From: an uncultured Acidimicrobiia bacterium
Lineage (GTDB): Bacteria > Actinomycetota > Acidimicrobiia > Spongiisociales > JAENVV01
Length of the DNA stretch: 17,415 nt
Direction of reading: 5' to 3'
Assembly (NCBI GenBank): GCA_905480085.1
Contig: CAJQPD010000219.1
Location: forward strand, 1-17,415
Shown here: positions 1 through 6,409 of the stretch, piece after piece
How the letters are laid out: the number at the start of each line of letters is the position of its first letter
Position numbering within the stretch: the first letter of the stretch is position 1
The notes under the pieces: generated by a model
What the model saw: the letters and a program-made list of their open reading frames with translations, nothing else
Told to the model about the DNA's origin: nothing
Databases searched by the model: none
Translations under genes and position numbers: made by a program

Positions 1-210
1 CAACGTGTACGGCTCGGTCGGATGAGAGGGATGAAGCACCGCCACCGCATCTGGTTCGGTGAACCCGGTCAGAAAGTAGAAATTCGAGTCCTGCCGAAAT
101 TCGTAATGGACATCATCGTTACGGGTGGCTTCCCGGCCCGCAGGAATGATGGCAACTCCGTCGCCGATCGTCTCGGCTAACTGTGCTCTCCGGTGCGCAA
201 ATTGATCCAT
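1..210 (-). CDS. pepP: Xaa-Pro aminopeptidase (aminopeptidase P), N-terminal part only
   Basis: The first 70 codons of a gene that leaves the window at its left edge. The translation begins MDQFAHRRAQLAETIGDG and continues through VAIIPAGREATRNDDVHYEF, RQDSNFYFLTGFTEPDAVAV and LHPS. This is the characteristic start of the AMP_N domain of aminopeptidase P (RR..L, then RN.D..Y.FRQDS.F.YLTGF.EP). The family removes an N-terminal residue next to proline using a dimetal pita-bread catalytic domain, which would lie outside this window. I chose the ATG at 210-208 because homology starts there. The frame stays open upstream (an in-frame GTG lies at 342-340), so a longer N-terminus, as some actinobacterial members have, cannot be excluded. 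There is no clear Shine-Dalgarno before the ATG. Divergent from the gene at 389. Confidence 0.85.
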   Translation of the reverse strand, partial: MDQFAHRRAQLAETIGDGVAIIPAGREATRNDDVHYEFRQDSNFYFLTGFTEPDAVAVLHPSHPTEPYTL

Positions 211-335
211 GAGCGCCAGGCTACCGCTTCCACCAATCGCATCAAACCAAGCATAGGGATCCGGTTCAACACCGGTGGGCAACAGGTTTGGCCGCCCCCG
301 TTCGAGCTTTTCGGTGCAATGAGGTGACGACTCGA

Positions 336-365
336 TCGACACGAGCAATCCTCGGCATCTACCAT
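336..365 (+). promoter_or_regulatory. Weak candidate promoter for the gene at 389
   Basis: TCGACA (336-341) matches five of six bases of a -35 box. It is followed after 18 bases by TACCAT (360-365), four of six bases of a -10 box. It sits 24 bases before the TTG start and just upstream of a good ribosome binding site. Only pattern similarity supports it. Confidence 0.3.
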
Positions 366-376
366 CTACGCAACGC

Positions 377-382
377 AAGGAG
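377..382 (+). promoter_or_regulatory. Ribosome binding site that fixes a TTG start
   Basis: AAGGAG lies six bases before the TTG at 389. This near-perfect Shine-Dalgarno supports the TTG as the true start of the small gene; no ATG is available nearby in that frame. Confidence 0.7.
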
Positions 383-388
383 ACACAG

Positions 389-760
389 TTGACACGAGAC
401 CAGATCTTGACACGCCTCGGCGAACTCGCCAGCGAAATTGAATCGGCCAGGAACTACCCCGACAAAGTCGCTGCCCTCTCTTCGTTGACCGAAGAGCGCG
501 ATGGCCTTCGTGACACGCTGAGATCGGACGCGCCCCTGTCGGTTGACGATATGAAGAGAGAACTCGATGGCCTCCGAGCACACCTCGGCCGCTTTCCGAG
601 CACAGGCATCGAGATGGCGTTCGGCGAACTCAGCGTGACAGGTACCCGAAACGCCATCGACGCCATCGCCGACGAGCAGGGCTCGGCAGACCCTCACAGT
701 GCCGTGGTCTGGATCCGTCAACGCATTGCTTTTCTCGAAGGCCAGATCAGCAAGGACTAG
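389..760 (+). CDS. Small unrecognised protein, 123 residues
   Basis: I do not recognise this protein. It is 123 residues, acidic and charged, with no signal peptide or membrane segment, so probably cytoplasmic. Residues 1-70 are rich in Glu, Arg and Leu with heptad-like spacing (LTRLGELASEIE, then LTEERDGLRDTL and MKRELDGLRAHL), suggesting a helical or coiled-coil segment. The C-terminal part ends WIRQRIAFLEGQISKD, another likely helix. The start is a TTG with AAGGAG six bases upstream. It precedes the MgtC-like gene on the same strand by 76 bases, but that gene seems to have its own promoter, so a shared function is not implied. Reality as a gene rests on the ribosome binding site and on protein-like composition compared with the Ser/Arg-rich antisense frames. 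Confidence 0.65.
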   Translation: MTRDQILTRLGELASEIESARNYPDKVAALSSLTEERDGLRDTLRSDAPLSVDDMKRELDGLRAHLGRFPSTGIEMAFGELSVTGTRNAIDAIADEQGSADPHSAVVWIRQRIAFLEGQISKD

Positions 761-823
761 ATCGGCGCGAGCCGTCCGGCAGACCAGAGCCCCTAATTGC
801 ACGACAATTGGCCCTGGCGCTGA

Positions 824-829
824 TACATT
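824..829 (+). promoter_or_regulatory. Candidate leaderless -10 element for the MgtC-like gene
   Basis: TACATT lies exactly seven bases before the ATG at 837, and no Shine-Dalgarno is visible in the preceding 20 bases. A TANNNT box at this distance is the usual arrangement for leaderless transcripts in actinobacteria, where transcription begins at the start codon. No good -35 is placed at 17 bases. Confidence 0.45.
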
Positions 830-836
830 CGACCTT

Positions 837-1463
837 ATGGATATCGCCATCAAGCTACTCCTGTCGGTCCTCGTGGGAGGAATAGTCGGTGCCGAGCGCG
901 AATACCGCGATAAGGCTGCCGGGTTTCGGACCATCCTGCTCATCACGCTCGGAGCCACCGTCTTCACCATCATCTCAGAAGAGTTGGCCGGCTTGCACAA
1001 TGATCCTGGTCGCGTCGCAGCAGGAATAGTGACGGGAATCGGATTCCTCGGCGCCGGGGTCATTTTCAAACGCAACGGCAGTATCCAGGGCATCACGACC
1101 GCAGCCACCATCTGGTTGGCGGCGGCTCTCGGCATGGGCATCGGCGCCGGGGAGTACGCAACCAGTCTGGCCGCGTTCGCCATCATGATGGTGGTGCTGG
1201 TAATTCTTCCAAAAGCGGAAGCACTCATCGACGTCCAGTCGGAGCAATTGACTTACCGGATCGTCACGATCTCAGACCAATCGAAACTCGGCGAACTCCA
1301 CCAACAGTTCCTCGCCCTCGGCCTGAAGGTTCGTTCCTTCAAAGAAGCCAAGGACCACGATCGAATGATCACCTTCTTCAACGCGGGCGGCCCGCAGGTC
1401 GCCCATCGGGCCCTCATGAAAGCGCTGTACGAAGATCCTGAAGTTGTCGAGTTCGACACCTGA
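837..1463 (+). CDS. MgtC/SapB-family inner membrane protein
   Basis: A 208-residue membrane protein with the MgtC/SapB N-terminal domain. The conserved stretch GAEREYRDKAAGFRT is at residues 18-32, GIGFLGAGVIFKRNG at 67-81 and GITTAATIWLAAALG at 85-99, inside about four to five hydrophobic helices ending near residue 125. Residues 130-208 form a soluble tail of the size and position of the ACT-like domain seen in many members (TYRIVTISDQ, later VVEFD at the end). MgtC proteins are linked to growth at low magnesium and, in pathogens, to ATP-synthase and phosphate control; the exact role here is unknown. I use ATG 837 rather than an upstream frame opening because homology begins there and a leaderless-type -10 precedes it. 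It ends 22 bases from the convergent dehalogenase gene. Confidence 0.9.
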   Translation: MDIAIKLLLSVLVGGIVGAEREYRDKAAGFRTILLITLGATVFTIISEELAGLHNDPGRVAAGIVTGIGFLGAGVIFKRNGSIQGITTAATIWLAAALGMGIGAGEYATSLAAFAIMMVVLVILPKAEALIDVQSEQLTYRIVTISDQSKLGELHQQFLALGLKVRSFKEAKDHDRMITFFNAGGPQVAHRALMKALYEDPEVVEFDT

Positions 1464-1481
1464 CCAACCCGTCCAACCCGA
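1464..1481. repeat. Two tandem 9-base copies between convergent genes
   Basis: CCAACCCGT (1464-1472) is followed directly by CCAACCCGA (1473-1481) in the 22-base gap between the MgtC-like and dehalogenase stop codons. No hairpin with a T-tract is present there, so I see no terminator in this gap. Confidence 0.6.
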
Positions 1482-1485
1482 CCCG

Positions 1486-2346
1486 TCAGAGGGCGGGAAG
1501 CCAACTGGCGATCGCTCGTCCGATCTCAGCCCCTGAGTCTTCCTGAATGAAGTGAATCCCCGGCACGGTCAGCTCACGTTGGTTTGGCCAGGACCGGCAA
1601 TACTCCCGCTGGCTGCCAACCAGTATCGAACCGGGTTCGGCGTTGAAGAAGAACTTCGGCACGTCTGATCGAGACAACCAATCCGAATAGTCGGTGACAA
1701 TACCGTGTACATCGTCGGGATATCCATCGATGGGAATCTGCCGGGGCCAGGTAAGGGTCGGACGGCGGGCTTCGCCCCCGGCCAGATATGGGCGCCGATA
1801 CTCAACCATTTCGGCGTCGGTCAGATCCCGGATAACCGAGCCCGGCAGCACCCGCTCGACGAACAGATTTCGGTCGAGGATCATTGATTCGCCGGCCGGG
1901 GACCTCATCCCTTGAAAGAAGCCCCTGGCATCCTCAGGCCAATCTTCCCAGCTGACCGGGCGCACGATGGCCTCCATATACGCAATCGCCTTGATCCGCT
2001 CCTGATGGCGAAATGCCCAGTCGAATCCCAGCCCAGAACCCCAATCATGAAGCACCAGGGTGATGCGATCTCCCAAATCGAGGCGATCCAACAGTTCGTC
2101 GAGATAGCGCCGATGTTCAACGAAGGAGTACGACAGGGGTCCCGGGTCCTCAAGCTTGTCGGAATCGCCCATTCCGATAAGGTCGGGTGCCACCAGCCGA
2201 CCAAGGCCCTCGAGTTCCGCCATGACGAATCTCCACAAGAAAGATGAAGTCGGATTTCCGTGCAGGAATACAATCGCCTCGCCTTCACCAATGTCGAGAT
2301 AGGCCATCTGCCGATCGAAAACGTTTTGAAACTGTTTTTCGTACAT
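1486..2346 (-). CDS. Haloalkane dehalogenase, LinB-like (subfamily HLD-II)
   Basis: An alpha/beta-hydrolase of 286 residues that should hydrolyse carbon-halogen bonds of haloalkanes to an alcohol and halide in the cytoplasm. It resembles LinB (hexachlorocyclohexane pathway) very closely throughout. Visible residues: HGNPTSS with halide-binding Asn31, the nucleophile Asp101 and halide-binding Trp102 in HDWGSGLGFDWA, catalytic Glu125 in AYMEAI, and catalytic His265 in GIHFIQED. Asp plus Glu plus His, with Asn and Trp as halide ligands, is the HLD-II signature. I chose ATG 2346 because AGAGGA lies five bases before it; a TTG at 2370 would add eight residues but has no such site. The gene starts 25 bases after the stop of the HTH_42 gene and is probably co-transcribed with it. 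It converges on the MgtC-like gene. Other alpha/beta-hydrolases such as epoxide hydrolases are unlikely, given the pentad. Confidence 0.93.
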   Translation of the reverse strand: MYEKQFQNVFDRQMAYLDIGEGEAIVFLHGNPTSSFLWRFVMAELEGLGRLVAPDLIGMGDSDKLEDPGPLSYSFVEHRRYLDELLDRLDLGDRITLVLHDWGSGLGFDWAFRHQERIKAIAYMEAIVRPVSWEDWPEDARGFFQGMRSPAGESMILDRNLFVERVLPGSVIRDLTDAEMVEYRRPYLAGGEARRPTLTWPRQIPIDGYPDDVHGIVTDYSDWLSRSDVPKFFFNAEPGSILVGSQREYCRSWPNQRELTVPGIHFIQEDSGAEIGRAIASWLPAL

Positions 2347-2351
2347 GGGGG

Positions 2352-2357
2352 TCCTCT
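2352..2357 (-). promoter_or_regulatory. Ribosome binding site that decides the dehalogenase start
   Basis: AGAGGA on the minus strand, five bases before ATG 2346. It argues against the upstream TTG at 2370 as the start. Confidence 0.7.
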
Positions 2358-2371
2358 GGTCAGGCGCCAAC

Positions 2372-3544
2372 TTAGGTTAAGCGAAGTTCCTTCTCGTATG
2401 GGCTCGGAAACCGAAATCTCAGACCGACCGGTCCTATCCAGCGTGACAGGCGATCGGCCTCCCGTTCAAGGGCGGTCGTCGCCTCGACGCCGACATCTCG
2501 TAATAGACCGACCGCAATGGATCCATCTGCCCGCTGCGCCCAGCCTCCCACTATGGTCCCGTCTACCCAGACCGTGGGGCCGGCGTTGCCATTCCGATCG
2601 AACAGGCGACCAGCGAGATCGCCAAGGATCCAATCCCGCTGCTTCCAACCCATGACGCTGGGATCCAGTCCGGGCAGCAGCGCCACCCAGGGGTCCGGTT
2701 GAGGCGAGAGCTCCAGGTCGTCGCCGAGCATCAAGGCCGCTTCATCACCTACCTCGACCTCGACGGCCCCTGCTCTATCGAGGGCCGCCCGGGTTTTGGC
2801 GACGGTCCACCCGGTCCACCACTTCACGTCTTCAAACGTTCCCGGACCATAAGCCCGTAGCCAGCGGGCGACCAACTGGCGTTCGGCGTCTTGCGTGGCA
2901 ACGACCTGCAGTGGCCGGCCGCCCCAAGCATCCAGCGAGAGCCATTCGTACTGAGACGAGCGCCAGGTACCGGCCGGCCGCCCTTTGGCTATCTGGCCGT
3001 CCATCGCCAGCACCATCAAAAGACGACTCGCCAGACTCATGGAAACGGCTGGCTGGGTGCCCTGTTGGACAACCAGGACCCGGTCGAGTCCGGCGACGTT
3101 ATTCTTCATTTCAGTCGTCGTTGCCCGACCCACCTCCTGCAAGTAGGAAACGGTCGAGTTGGAAACCCGATCAATCCATCCATCGGGGTCGGCGATTTCG
3201 TGGTTGGCTTTGACAATCTTGAGTAACTTGCGCCGCTCGTTGGCCACCACCCCCTTCGAGGCGGCGGCAAACATGACCGAGGCCAGGTCCGGCGGTGCCA
3301 TGAACATGGTGCGCCGCATCGCCCAGATTCGCCAAACTTCGGGCTCGTCATAGAGGGCAGATTCAACATCTTCGATCGTGACCCCGTCGATTCGAGACCA
3401 AATCGACAAAAACACCGTGGCCGGATCGGAGCCGTGCAGGCCAACCAGGCCGTCGGCTACCTCTCCGACCGTTTCAAACGGCCTGGCGAATCCATGGCGC
3501 CAGGCGAGGCGCGCCCGGCGTTCCGCATCAGAGACCCGAAGCAA
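2372..3544 (-). CDS. Winged-helix DNA-binding protein of the HTH_42 / AlkZ-like family
   Basis: A 390-residue protein of the HTH_42 (formerly DUF1006) superfamily, which includes the AlkZ and YcaQ (AlkX) DNA glycosylases that excise alkylated or crosslinked bases. Visible features are the N-terminal ARLAWRHG, then GLHGSDPATVFLSIWSRIDG (residues 34-53), AMRRTMFMAPPDLA and, mid-protein, RWLRAYGPGTFEDVKWWTGW, typical of the tandem winged-helix fold; the C-terminal part has PGLDPSVMGWKQRDW. Where AlkZ carries its catalytic Gln-x-Gln, this protein appears to have His-Gly-Ser, so glycosylase activity is uncertain. The start is TTG 3544 with AAGGG seven bases upstream; no ATG is available. It is divergent from the AEC transporter (155-base gap) and is followed 25 bases later by the dehalogenase. 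A DNA-binding regulator role cannot be excluded. Confidence 0.82.
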   Translation of the reverse strand: MLRVSDAERRARLAWRHGFARPFETVGEVADGLVGLHGSDPATVFLSIWSRIDGVTIEDVESALYDEPEVWRIWAMRRTMFMAPPDLASVMFAAASKGVVANERRKLLKIVKANHEIADPDGWIDRVSNSTVSYLQEVGRATTTEMKNNVAGLDRVLVVQQGTQPAVSMSLASRLLMVLAMDGQIAKGRPAGTWRSSQYEWLSLDAWGGRPLQVVATQDAERQLVARWLRAYGPGTFEDVKWWTGWTVAKTRAALDRAGAVEVEVGDEAALMLGDDLELSPQPDPWVALLPGLDPSVMGWKQRDWILGDLAGRLFDRNGNAGPTVWVDGTIVGGWAQRADGSIAVGLLRDVGVEATTALEREADRLSRWIGPVGLRFRFPSPYEKELRLT

Positions 3545-3551
3545 CGAAACG

Positions 3552-3556
3552 CCCTT
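3552..3556 (-). promoter_or_regulatory. Ribosome binding site supporting TTG start of the HTH_42 gene
   Basis: AAGGG on the minus strand, seven bases before the TTG at 3544-3542. Confidence 0.5.
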
Positions 3557-3684
3557 GAGTGATCATGGCACCAAGAATTGCGAGCGTCCCCGTCCGGGAC
3601 TTCCCAATCGAGAACTGGCGCACTCTTTTTGGCAGCATTCGAATAGCCATTGAACGACGATACCAAGTCCCGGATCCGAAGCCG

Positions 3685-3690
3685 TAAAGT
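3685..3690 (+). promoter_or_regulatory. Possible -10 element for the AEC transporter gene
   Basis: TAAAGT lies nine bases before ATG 3700 and no Shine-Dalgarno is present between them, so the transcript would have almost no leader. The rest of the 155-base divergent region shows only a short GTCCC/GGGAC inverted repeat (3586-3600) and no obvious operator. Confidence 0.35.
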
Positions 3691-3699
3691 GCGCCCCAC

Positions 3700-4614
3700 A
3701 TGGGCGACCTACTTCCTATCTTTGTTGACATTTTGTTACCGGTCTTCGCGCTGGTCGGGATCGGTCTGGTCGTGGGCGGACGGATGGGCCTTGATCCAGC
3801 TCCCCTCGCCAAGGTTGCCTATTACGTCCTTGCCCCGGCCTTCTTCCTCGACCTCTTGCGCCGGGCAGACATCGAGACAGCGGTGGTCACTCAAATGGCA
3901 CTCGTCATGGTCGTCACCACGGCAATACTCTCGCTGCTCGGTCTGGCAGCAGGACGACTATTTCACTGGGGATACTCGATCACTGCCGCCACGGTTCTGA
4001 TCGCGGTATTCGGCAATGTCGGCAATTTCGGCATACCGATTGTCACCTTTGCCTTCGGAGAGGAGGCACTCCCACTCGCCGGGGTCTCGTTTCTCATTAT
4101 CAACTTCGCCGCCTTCATGATCGGGGTGACGGCGGCGACCTGGCGTACTTCCTCGCCCGGGCGGGCGCTATTCAGGGCCATCACGACCCCGACGGTCGCG
4201 GTGCTCCCCATCGCGCTGGTGCTCAACGTCAACGACATTGGTCTGCCTCTCTTCGCCGATCGGGCGATCGAACTGATGGCCAACGCCATGATCGGGGTCA
4301 TGTTGGTAACGCTCGGTATTCAGTTGGCCGGCATGGAACGTCCTCGACTGACTACCGGCGTGTGGGTGGCATCGGGCCTCAGGCTGGTAGCTGCCCCGGC
4401 CATTGCGGCGACGGCCGCGGCAATATTCGGTTTGTCCGGCGACCCGGCCGGAGTAACGATTCTCCAGTCTGCGATGCCGGCCGCCGTATTCGCAGCGCTC
4501 ATAGCCATCGAGCACGACCTGGAACCGGACTTCGTTACCACAGTCGTACTGATTTCGACCGTGGCCAGCGCCCTCACCCTCGCCGCCACCATCGCTCTCC
4601 TTGGCGCTGTCTAG
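3700..4614 (+). CDS. AEC-family (auxin efflux carrier-like) transporter
   Basis: A 304-residue integral membrane protein of the AEC/BASS-like fold, expected to move small organic acids or related solutes across the cytoplasmic membrane; the substrate cannot be read from the sequence. It begins with LLPIFVDILLPVFALVGIGL and has about ten hydrophobic helices in two halves. Family marks are YYVLAPAFFLDLL near residue 45, FGNVGNFGIPI at about 105-115 (the conserved N-x-GNxGxP helix break of the first half), and QSAMPAAVFAALIA near residue 255, the matching region of the second half. The length is normal for bacterial AEC proteins. Start ATG 3700 gives the full first helix. The stop codon TAG shares its CTAG with the stop of the convergent small membrane protein. 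It is divergent from the HTH_42 gene; no functional link is evident. Confidence 0.88.
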   Translation: MGDLLPIFVDILLPVFALVGIGLVVGGRMGLDPAPLAKVAYYVLAPAFFLDLLRRADIETAVVTQMALVMVVTTAILSLLGLAAGRLFHWGYSITAATVLIAVFGNVGNFGIPIVTFAFGEEALPLAGVSFLIINFAAFMIGVTAATWRTSSPGRALFRAITTPTVAVLPIALVLNVNDIGLPLFADRAIELMANAMIGVMLVTLGIQLAGMERPRLTTGVWVASGLRLVAAPAIAATAAAIFGLSGDPAGVTILQSAMPAAVFAALIAIEHDLEPDFVTTVVLISTVASALTLAATIALLGAV

Positions 4615-4967
4615 CGCCTGGCAAACAACCTGGCAAACAACCTGGGACGCAACCGCCTCGGCAGACGCCGACCGAACAACGTGACGCCATATTGGCGAAC
4701 TGCCAGGATGTACCCGAGGCCGGCCAACGGCAGCATCATCGTGCCAACCACCCATCCCGACTCCAGATCGAAACTGCCGAAGCGCACGAAGCCTTGCCAG
4801 GCGAGCGCCCAAAATCCGATCATCAGCCCCAGGGTCCGAATCGACCGCAGGTTCATTTGTCGACGAGTCGCCTCACGGCTCGCTGCATACCATTGGTTTG
4901 TCGCCCGACCCGCGCTCCAGCCCAGGGCAGCAAACACGATCCCTGAAAACCAGGGAATCCAACCCAC
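4611..4967 (-). CDS. Small membrane protein of unknown function
   Basis: Not recognised. From GTG 4967 the protein is 118 residues with three probable membrane helices: IPWFSGIVFAALGWSAG near the N-terminus, TLGLMIGFWALAWQGFV in the middle, and WVVGTMMLPLAGLGYILAV in the third quarter. A strongly basic tail follows (RRLPRRLRPRLFARLFARR) and would lie in the cytoplasm. I chose the GTG because AGAGGA lies five bases upstream; a TTG at 5012 would add 15 charged residues but has a poorly placed binding site. The gene follows argH on the same strand with a gap of 74 bases (29 if the TTG is used), so it may be transcribed from the arginine operon. Its stop overlaps the AEC transporter stop. The tail is encoded by a 12-base tandem repeat. 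Confidence 0.7.
   Translation of the reverse strand: MGWIPWFSGIVFAALGWSAGRATNQWYAASREATRRQMNLRSIRTLGLMIGFWALAWQGFVRFGSFDLESGWVVGTMMLPLAGLGYILAVRQYGVTLFGRRLPRRLRPRLFARLFARR
4617..4645. repeat. 12-base tandem repeat, about 2.4 copies, coding
   Basis: CCTGGCAAACAA occurs at 4617-4628 and 4629-4640, followed by CCTGG. It encodes the repeated Leu-Phe-Ala-Arg at the very end of the small membrane protein and lies three bases from the shared stop. Confidence 0.8.
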
Positions 4968-4972
4968 CAGGA

Positions 4973-4978
4973 TCCTCT
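4973..4978 (-). promoter_or_regulatory. Ribosome binding site that decides the start of the small membrane protein
   Basis: AGAGGA on the minus strand, five bases before GTG 4967. The same motif and spacing precede the dehalogenase start. Confidence 0.6.
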
Positions 4979-5041
4979 TTTCGCGATCTTCGTCGCCCGG
5001 ATAGCCCGACAACCATCTTGGCGGCCGCCGACCCCGGAACT

Positions 5042-6409
5042 CTAATTGCCGACCTCTGCCAAAAGTGACCGGAGGCGCTTAATCTGCTTGACGACCTCCC
5101 CGTAGGACCCACCGCCGGGGCTAACGCGGTGAAGAACCGATTCGATCGGGTCGAGGCGGGACACGTCACCTGGCTCGAAAAGCTCGTGAGCGTTGGCAAG
5201 GTCGGTTGCCGTGGCTTCTGCGAACGTACGCCCGTCGGCCCCCAGCGTCAAGAGAAGCCCTCCTACGGCTTCGTGGGCAGTCCGAAACGCCACTCCCCGC
5301 CCGACGAGGAGCTCGGCCATGTCTAGGGCCGTCACCTCCGGGTTGGGAGCCGGGGGATGAAAGACCGCCGTCGCCAACATTGCTCCCAGGGTTCGCAAGG
5401 ACCCGGCCAAGACATCATCGGCGTGAAACACGATTCGTTTGTCCTCTTGAAGGTCACGGTTATAGGTCATCGGGAGGCCCTTCTGAAGGCTCATGATGGC
5501 CGCCAGATCACCAATTACCCCGGCCGACCGACCCCGGACCAGTTCGGCTACGTCCGGGTTCTTCTTTTGAGGCATGGCCGACGATCCCGTCGTAAACGTG
5601 TCGGGAAATGAGACCCAGCCGAATTCAGCCGTCGTCCAGAGGATGACTTCTTCGGCAAGTCGCGAAAGGTGGACCATGGTTTGGGCACAAACAAAGACGT
5701 ACTCAGCAACAAAATCGCGCGAGGCGACCGCATCCATGGAGTTGGTGAAATGCCAACGCCAACCGAGCAGCCTGGCCGAGGTTGCCGGGTCGAGCGGCAA
5801 GCTCGACCCTCCCGAGGCGCTCGCGCCTAGCGGCGACACCTGGGTCCGGTATATGGCGGCCTGCATTCGCTCGGCATCGCGCCTGAACATCTCGGCATAC
5901 GCCAGCAGATGGTGGGCTAGCGGGACCGCCTGAGCCTGCTGCAGATGCGTGTATGACGGAACGACCACATCGCCAACCCGCTCGGCCTGATCGACCAACA
6001 CCGTCGCCATATCGGCGAGATGACGAAGTTGAGCAGCCCCGGAGCGACCAAGGTACAACCGAAGATCCAGGGCGATCTGGTCATTTCTCGATCGCCCGGT
6101 ATGAACCTTACGACCAAGGTCGCCGATCTTCTCGATGAGACGCCGCTCGGTTGCGGAGTGGACATCTTCATCCGTTTCGAGAAACAGAAACTCGCCCGCC
6201 TCGACCTCTTCGACAATTTCCAGAATGCCTGCCTGTAGCTGGTCGGCCTCTTCGGCTGTAATGATTTCTTGTTCTCCGAGCATGCCAACGTGTGCCCACG
6301 AGCCGCGCAAGTCGTCAAAAATCAGTCGATGGTCGGCCGTGTCAACCGTATAGGCCCACAACAGCGCATCGGGACCTTCGGCAAACCCGCCTCCCCATAG
6401 AGTCGACAT
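5042..6409 (-). CDS. argH: Argininosuccinate lyase
   Basis: The last step of arginine synthesis: argininosuccinate is split to arginine and fumarate by a cytosolic homotetramer of the fumarase/aspartase superfamily. The 455-residue protein has MSTLWGGGF at the start, HTGRSRNDQ at 103-111, the THLQQAQ region with the conserved His155, and the superfamily signature GSSAMPQKKNPD at 275-286 carrying the catalytic serine loop. The length is normal. The ATG follows the argG stop directly (TAGATG, no gap), and AAGGGGAG at the end of argG is its ribosome binding site, so the two are translationally coupled. One oddity: the usual ...GTxxxIDR segment after SPLG is GGSSLPLDP here (about 200-208), with Pro where many homologues have Arg. 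The product is otherwise intact. Confidence 0.97.
   Translation of the reverse strand: MSTLWGGGFAEGPDALLWAYTVDTADHRLIFDDLRGSWAHVGMLGEQEIITAEEADQLQAGILEIVEEVEAGEFLFLETDEDVHSATERRLIEKIGDLGRKVHTGRSRNDQIALDLRLYLGRSGAAQLRHLADMATVLVDQAERVGDVVVPSYTHLQQAQAVPLAHHLLAYAEMFRRDAERMQAAIYRTQVSPLGASASGGSSLPLDPATSARLLGWRWHFTNSMDAVASRDFVAEYVFVCAQTMVHLSRLAEEVILWTTAEFGWVSFPDTFTTGSSAMPQKKNPDVAELVRGRSAGVIGDLAAIMSLQKGLPMTYNRDLQEDKRIVFHADDVLAGSLRTLGAMLATAVFHPPAPNPEVTALDMAELLVGRGVAFRTAHEAVGGLLLTLGADGRTFAEATATDLANAHELFEPGDVSRLDPIESVLHRVSPGGGSYGEVVKQIKRLRSLLAEVGN

Noticed and set aside
359..1228. Long 289-codon open frame antisense to the genes at 389 and 837
   Set aside because: Its translation is rich in Ser, Pro, Arg and Met without a recognisable domain, and it lies wholly antisense to an MgtC-family gene with clear motifs. 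It is a shadow frame.
3586..3600. GTCCC/GGGAC inverted repeat in the divergent region of the HTH_42 and AEC genes
   Set aside because: A five-base stem with a five-base loop is too small in GC-rich DNA to call an operator or terminator.
4168..4812. 214-codon minus-strand open frame under the AEC transporter and small membrane gene
   Set aside because: Gly/Arg/His-rich, with no hydrophobic or domain structure, and overlaps two better-supported genes in other frames.
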